Shown: positions 7,742 through 11,710 of the stretch, in pieces
Position numbering within the stretch: the first letter of the stretch is position 1
How the letters are laid out: the number at the start of each line of letters is the position of its first letter
From: Fragilaria radians
Lineage: Eukaryota > Bacillariophyta > Fragilariophyceae > Fragilariales > Fragilariaceae
Assembly (NCBI GenBank): GCA_900642245.1
Contig: CAAAJI010000005.1
Coordinates: 1 to 11,710 of the forward strand
Direction: 5' to 3'
Length of the DNA stretch: 11,710 nt
Translations under genes and position numbers: made by a program
The notes under the pieces: model-generated
Seen by the model: the letters and a program-made list of their open reading frames with translations, nothing else
Told to the model about the DNA's origin: nothing
The model's database searches: none

Positions 7742-8105
7742 CATAATGGAAAACATCCATAATAGTGATGATGATAACGATGATATCTGCGTGAACGAAT
7801 GCAATGGAATACTGTCGTGACTTTCAGCTATGATTACGAAGCTGTTAAAAAAGACTCTGAGGTTACGTATGTCAATGGGGAAGAGAAAATCATTATTGTG
7901 TCACAAAATGAGTATATTCAAGAACTGTTGCAGCATACAAAACTAGAGATTTTGCAGAAGGATAAAGTAACAAGAGCATATACATCAAAGAAGTAACTTG
8001 GTTTATTTCATCTATTTCTTACAAAAGCATTTTTGAAAGTTTGCTCACATGGACAAACACTTGCCTTGAAGAAAAGGAAAAAAAGAAAGTTTCTGCATTG
8101 AAACT

Positions 8106-8309
8106 TTGGCAAATGTTGGATTGGAAATGACAATGTCAATCAGCCAGGTGAATAAGATATCTGACTACTGGAACAGCAAGAAATTTTTGGGAAATGCAGA
8201 CATTTCCAGTGTCATGTCTCAAAATGATTTCAAGGATACTAGAGGTGCTCTAAAATGCTATCCTGCATATGATATTGCAATTGGGATCTTGGGACCAAAA
8301 AATAGCTGA
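8106..8309 (+). pseudogene. piggyBac-like transposase N-domain fragment
   Basis: The best-preserved piece of the transposase: 67 codons with no true ATG at the start, ending in TGA. It carries the region just before the catalytic core (IGL..L followed by K..DYW, then MS...F). The preceding codons for KLW lie in a different frame, so at least one frameshift separates it from the upstream WTNT piece. The following C-terminal piece is again in another frame and comes far too soon, indicating loss of roughly the whole catalytic core. Confidence 0.5.
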
Positions 8310-8500
8310 TTACAGATGGAAGTAAAAAAGCAACAATTCAAACCACCAATGCTGAAATAAAGGATGGCAAAAGAGGCTTATGGCATGTGACTCAAGTTTT
8401 CAATAAAGATGGAAGACTAGCCCAGAATGCACGATACATTGTGTTCAAGGACCAAACAGGTTTAATGTTACACTAACATCAACATTGAACAAAGTAAGAT

Positions 8501-9103
8501 TACCTTTTCCTATAAAAATAAGTTATGCACTATGATATCCTGTGTACTCTCCATTAGGATCTGTCCACTTTTGTCTTATATGATCAACTACACATGTTGC
8601 TATTTTGATTCTATTCCCTTTACCAAGAAATCCATATTTCAAATTGATGAACAACTTGCACGTGGAGTGGCAGCGTTTGGTTGTCTATATAGTCAAGTTC
8701 AGATGAATATTCTTTCTCAAAATCTTGTGCAGCCTCTTATCTATAACTACCCAATTACATGGCGTACCACCACACACAGCACACACATCATCATCCTCCT
8801 CATCATTAAAATTTTCCACTGCCATACTCTCACTCTCATTCTCATCCATTCTTCATTAACGTTTGCAACATTGCAAAAGTGCAAATTGGCTATGAGCGTC
8901 CATGCGACGCCTTCTTCGGCCTTATAAGTAAAGTCTCTTAATTTGGAGAAACTCTCGTGTTTTCACTCAGTCCTATCTTCCTTCATCTTCATTTCTCTAT
9001 CAAGATTTCAACCGTTTCTTTCTAGAAACACTCTATCATCAAAGGAAAATACTTCAAAATTTAACACATTTATAAACGAACAGGACCCTACGAAGTCACA
9101 AGA
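8501..9103 (+). other. Presumed 5' LTR and leader of the copia element
   Basis: No coding motif is seen. A CA/ATC-rich low-complexity run lies at about 8770-8815. A TATA-like CCTTATAAGTAAAG at about 8919-8932 is followed by a pyrimidine-rich leader up to the gag ATG at 9104, consistent with an LTR promoter, R-U5 and leader. The exact LTR ends and primer-binding site cannot be set, because no second LTR lies in the window. The left part may still belong to the piggyBac relic. Confidence 0.4.
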
Positions 9104-9592
9104 ATGGATGTCAAGTTGAAATTATTGGCTCTTTCTGACAATGCCAAGGATTGGGAACGCTGGTCCAAGACCTTTCTTGCCAATTGCAAGCTTAGAGAAT
9201 ACAAGGAGGTACTCTTGGGGACCAAAGAAGTGAAAAAGGATGACTCAAATTATCAAGAAATCAAATCCCTCAATGATTTGGCTCATGCTGAACTCTTAAT
9301 CGGCTGTGAATATAACCTTTGTTTTGGAATTATTGAGAACAGCACAATTGAGAGGTTCCCAGATGGAGATGCTGCACTTGCCAGGCTGAATTTGATCGAA
9401 AAATATGAGCCCAGGACCAAGATAAATGTTATCAAACTCAAAAAGGAATTCATAGAACGTGGGCTTGAGAATTTTAACATAGATCCCGATGAATGGTTGA
9501 TGCATTTTGAACGTATCAAATGGAAGCGGAAAGGGATGGGCCATGAGATTAGTGATGAGGATATGATTGTGCACATCCTCCAAAGAGTATGA
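9104..9592 (+). pseudogene. copia gag, N-terminal capsid part
   Basis: Capsid-like protein that packages the element's RNA. The frame opens at ATG with 162 codons. The sequence WERWSKTFLANCKLREYKEVLLG, AHAELLIGCEY, FPDGDAALARLNLIEKYEPRTK, DPDEWLMHFE and ISDEDMIVHIL follow the UBN2/copia gag pattern in order. It ends prematurely at 9592. The same protein continues after a one-base frame change at about 9585 (EYENTIEMMESL), then in yet another frame from 9637 (MRDRLRKKISRFE). This gag segment is the least damaged part of the element. Confidence 0.85.
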
Positions 9593-9849
9593 AAACACTA
9601 TTGAAATGATGGAAAGTCTAACCAGGAAACGGAGAATTGGATCACAATAAGATGAGAGATAGACTCAGGAAAAAAATCTCTAGATTTGAGACTCAAGAAA
9701 AGAAGGATAATTCAAACATGGCTCTGATCACAAAAATGGGTTTAAATCAATTTACAACAAACAATGTTACACATGTGGAGAACTTGGGCACGAGGGTCTT
9801 GAATATCCAAAGAAAATTCAAACAAAAAAGGAAGACAAAATGGAAGTAA
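9593..9849 (+). pseudogene. copia gag C-terminal part with damaged zinc knuckle 1
   Basis: After the gag frame breaks, a basic segment at 9637-9849 continues it. At 9765-9806, in a different frame from that segment, lies a CCHC-like RNA-binding knuckle CYTCGELGHEGLEY. Its last position is Tyr (TAT) where Cys is required, so zinc binding is lost. Three frames are used within about 250 bp. Confidence 0.7.
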
Positions 9850-9850
9850 A

Positions 9851-10206
9851 GAGGCGAAACTCGAAAAATGGGAGAACAAATGCTATTTTTGCGGTGACTC
9901 CGGTCATAAAGAGTTTGATTGCCCTTTTCATTACAAAAACAGAAAGAAGGAAAGAGTAAATGCTGGCACAGAAAATGAAACTGTTTTGATGGGAGGCACT
10001 AAAGAGTTTGAAAACGAAAGTTTTTGGATCTGAGATACTGGAGCATGCTGTCCTATGACTAGGAGCTCAAGAGGACTTACAAACATAAAGGATATCAACC
10101 AGAAAGACATTTTGGGAGATGGGAGGAGTTTCAGTGCCAAAAAACTCGGAGAATTGAGGCACAAAATCGAAAACAGGGGATTATATGTAATTCTCAAAGA
10201 TGTAAA
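9851..10206 (+). pseudogene. copia zinc knuckle 2 and aspartic protease, stop in active site
   Basis: One frame runs from about 9851. It contains a perfect CCHC knuckle (9881-9922, CYFCGDSGHKEFDC) and then the copia protease start FWI-stop-DTGACCPMT. In copia proteases the sequence is WIxDTGA. The residue before the catalytic Asp has become TGA (10031-10033), while the catalytic Asp-Thr-Gly itself is intact. Downstream ILGDGRSF and LKDV fit the protease body. The protease would normally cut the Gag-Pol polyprotein. Confidence 0.8.
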
Positions 10207-10560
10207 TTGGTTCCAGGTTCAAAAGTGAATATTTTCATTGTAGATGGCGCAAAGACCAAATCAGAGGGAGAAGGGATAACCATTTCAGAAGGAGACATCA
10301 ACATTCAATTCAATGAAGTCTTAAAGATGGGAAAAGGATATTTGATGGGAGCAAAGATGGAGGCTGAAAATGAATACGGTCTCATTGGAGGAGGCTACAC
10401 TTTCGAAAACAGCATGGAATATCACAAAAGACTTGGACATCCATCAATTGAAGCAACAAGAAAAACTGCTCAAACAACGTTAAGCTAAAGGGTAAGGTAG
10501 AGAGACTATGTGTCAACGTTTTATGGATTAAGAAAGTAGTAGGATATTGTGATAGTTTAT
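10207..10560 (+). pseudogene. copia protease end and GAG-pre-integrase domain
   Basis: After a frame change, the VPGSKVNIF piece matches the copia pattern L..V..VPG...NL. About 70 codons on, EYHKRLGHPSIEATRKTA is the diagnostic pre-integrase HxRLGH segment (about 10417-10466). This frame stops at 10488. From 10479 an overlapping frame continues with VKLKGKVERLCVN, the expected bridge to the zinc-binding CxxC, whose second Cys appears as Val. Confidence 0.75.
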
Positions 10561-10967
10561 ATATTCTTGTTTTACCATCAGGAAGTGGACTGGTTAAGTA
10601 ATGTCAGGTATTTGCGATGCTTTGGATTCAAGTCCTGCATTATGAAGGATCCTTTTGGTAAATGGAACTATTTAGTTAGCTTTATTTGTTAAAGATACTC
10701 TTCATCGCCATTTTTTCAGTTGCTTTTATCAAGGATATCTAAAATTTGCTAAACAAGATCATTGATTGTTAAACCTTTGGTATGTTAGAGAAGTTAAGAT
10801 ATATGCTAGAATATCTTTGGCACATCTTGACGGTTCGGAAAAGAGTTCGCAACGATAGTTATAACGATCCTTTTTATCGCCAAGATAGAGAGTAGTAAAT
10901 TAAATTATAGGCTCACAATTTACACCAGAATAATATATTTATAGCATAAATTTATTTTCGAATTATT
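10545..10967. mobile_element. ~420-bp insertion inside the copia integrase, possible tRNA-derived SINE
   Basis: Copia protein signal stops at about 10545 and resumes at about 10968 (LSFQKSSIGNNKYW), although only about 30-40 residues should lie between. The interval is AT-rich with no coding. It contains TGGACTGGTTAAG (10586-10598), like a Pol III A box, and GGATTCAAGTCC (10624-10635), like a B box (GWTCRANNC), about 38 bp apart, and it ends in an A/T-rich run. That is the head and tail plan of a tRNA-derived SINE. No target-site duplication was found and the stems are poor, so SINE identity is tentative; the excess length is clear. Confidence 0.35.
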
Positions 10968-11619
10968 TTGTCTTTCCAGAAAAGCAGTATCGGAAACAAT
11001 AAATATTGGTTGCAAATCGATGGATTTACACAAGTATGAAATGGAGTTTTTTCATCAGAAAAAAAAACAGAAGCTGGAAAGATCATTGTTGATTTTATTT
11101 AAAAAGGGAGGCATGGAGATCGAGATTTTGGAAAGAACTTAAGGCTTGATAATTCCGCAGAAACTCAAGCTATGGCAGCAAATATGGAAAAGGAAGGGGC
11201 TGGAAATTGCAATTGAATTTACCGCTCCACATACTCCAGAGCATAACGGAAAAGTCGAAAAAAGCTTTGCCACATTATGGGGGAAAAGAGAGTAAAACTT
11301 AAATGGAGCATTTTTTCCAGAAGATTTGAGAGAAAAACTGTGGGCAGAGTGCGCTTCTACGGCAACCAAATTGAATAATCTAATGATTAAAAAGGAAGGG
11401 AAAAGTCAATATGAACTTTTTCATGGAAAGAAGCCGAACTTGGGGACTGAATTGAAAATCTTCAGTGAAGTTGGAATAAAGAAGGATAATAACCTAAATT
11501 TAAGTGACAAATTGAAAAATAAAGGAGGACTATGCGTATTTCTTGGATACCCTAAAAATCATCCAAGGGAAATCTTTAAGGTTTATGATTGGAAAAACAA
11601 AGACCTATCATTGACATAG
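10968..11619 (+). pseudogene. copia integrase core (DDE) and C-terminal part
   Basis: The enzyme that inserts element cDNA into the genome. The first frame reads NKYWLQIDGFT, giving the first catalytic Asp (11019-11021). It has in-frame stops TGA at 11037-11039 and TAA about 20 codons later, and continues to NLRLDNSAETQ with the second Asp (11148-11150). After a frame change at about 11200, EFTAPHTPEHNGKVEKSF supplies the catalytic Glu (11257-11259), about 35 residues after the second Asp, as in DDE integrases. A stop at 11293-11295 follows. The C-terminal part (LREKLWAECASTATKLNN, FHGKKPNL, CVFLGYPKNHP) runs to a stop at 11619. All three catalytic residues survive, although the frame is broken at least four times. 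Confidence 0.85.
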
Positions 11620-11710
11620 CTTTGAGTTAAGATAATACCTAACACATAGGTTGTAAGCAATACAGTCTAATAACACAATAATATATTACTTAGGCTAAGA
11701 GATGTGTGTG
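11620..11710. other. Window end, no supported feature
   Basis: AT-rich, with stops in all frames. No copia reverse transcriptase linker or LTR end can be recognised. Confidence 0.4.

Larger units (their letters stand above)
7606..8500 (+). mobile_element. Decayed piggyBac-like DNA transposon (left end and transposase remnants)
   Basis: The left end is TTAA (7606-7609), the piggyBac target site, followed by CCCTTTGGCGACCGG, which fits the CCCTTTG-type piggyBac terminal repeat. An ATG at 7746 opens an acidic N-terminus (MENIHNSDDDNDD), common in this transposase family, but stops after 24 codons. Remnants follow in other frames: WTNTCLEEKEKKK near 8050, GLEMTMSISQVNKISDYW and LGNADISSVMSQNDFKD (8106-8309), matching the family pattern YW...LGN..IS..MS..DF, then after a frame change a C-terminal piece with GKRGLWHVTQVF and NARYIVFKDQTG (about 8320-8465). 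The catalytic Asp core between these pieces is missing. I found no right terminal repeat, so the right boundary is a guess. The element is non-autonomous and dead. Family assignment rests on combined end sequence and motifs. Confidence 0.6.
8501..11619 (+). mobile_element. Decayed Ty1/copia LTR retrotransposon (gag-protease-integrase part)
   Basis: Order and motifs are those of copia elements: gag, CCHC knuckles, protease, GAG-pre-integrase, integrase. Coding signal moves through all three plus frames and is cut by several stops (for example 10031-10033, 11037-11039 and 11293-11295), so the copy is dead. The reverse transcriptase and RNase H that normally follow integrase, and the 3' LTR, are absent before the window ends. 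They may lie to the right or be deleted; the frame stops at 11619, where the conserved integrase tail normally leads into the RT linker, and the last 91 bp show no coding signal. The gag resembles copia elements I associate with diatoms. Confidence 0.85.

Noticed and set aside
8770..8815. CA- and ATC-rich run resembling a microsatellite array
   Set aside because: Short and imperfect, without regular spacers. Only simple low-complexity DNA, not a CRISPR-like array.
8532..8927. Plus-strand frame of 131 codons
   Set aside because: It covers low-complexity CA/ATC repeats and the TATA-like region, with no domain. More likely LTR sequence.

Overview
This is eukaryotic nuclear DNA: GT-AG introns, histone genes, a plant/protist-type calcium-dependent protein kinase, and decayed transposons. 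The kinase type, a copia gag of the kind I associate with diatom elements, and AT-rich compact genes with short introns suggest a stramenopile, probably a diatom. That assignment is inference; no marker settles it.

Layout. (1) 1-880, minus strand: a partial, probably three-exon gene of unknown function running off the left edge. (2) 1056-3155, plus: a complete five-exon calcium-dependent protein kinase (CDPK), 547 aa after splicing, with an N-myristoylation start, kinase domain, autoinhibitory junction and four EF-hand positions, of which the first and last are canonical. (3) 3237-3647 minus and 4120-4694 plus: a head-to-head histone H3/H4 pair sharing a 472-bp promoter. H4 is interrupted after only seven coding bases by a 263-bp intron, so its true start lies far upstream of the long open frame. 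(4) 4695-6873: mostly featureless, with one degenerate coding-like patch at 5968-6333. (5) 6874-7428, minus: a 184-aa thioredoxin-domain protein with a hydrophobic N-terminus resembling the small UPF0729/C18orf32 family. (6) 7606 to about 8500, plus: a broken piggyBac-like DNA transposon with a recognisable left end (TTAA followed by CCCTTTG), subterminal inverted motifs, and N- and C-terminal transposase remnants in several frames. (7) About 8500-11619, plus: a decayed Ty1/copia retrotransposon with leader, gag, two zinc knuckles, protease, pre-integrase and integrase, broken by frameshifts and stops. Its integrase is interrupted by about 420 bp of unrelated DNA carrying tRNA-promoter-like boxes. 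No reverse transcriptase or 3' LTR is present before the window ends.

The left 4.7 kb is host gene space (calcium signalling and nucleosome core histones). The right 4 kb is a transposon graveyard beginning just upstream of the thioredoxin gene. I found no CRISPR array, rRNA, convincing tRNA or bacterial operon. The most distinctive points are the H4 intron, the UPF0729-like/thioredoxin fusion, the duplicated 3' splice site in the kinase gene, and the layered transposon relics.
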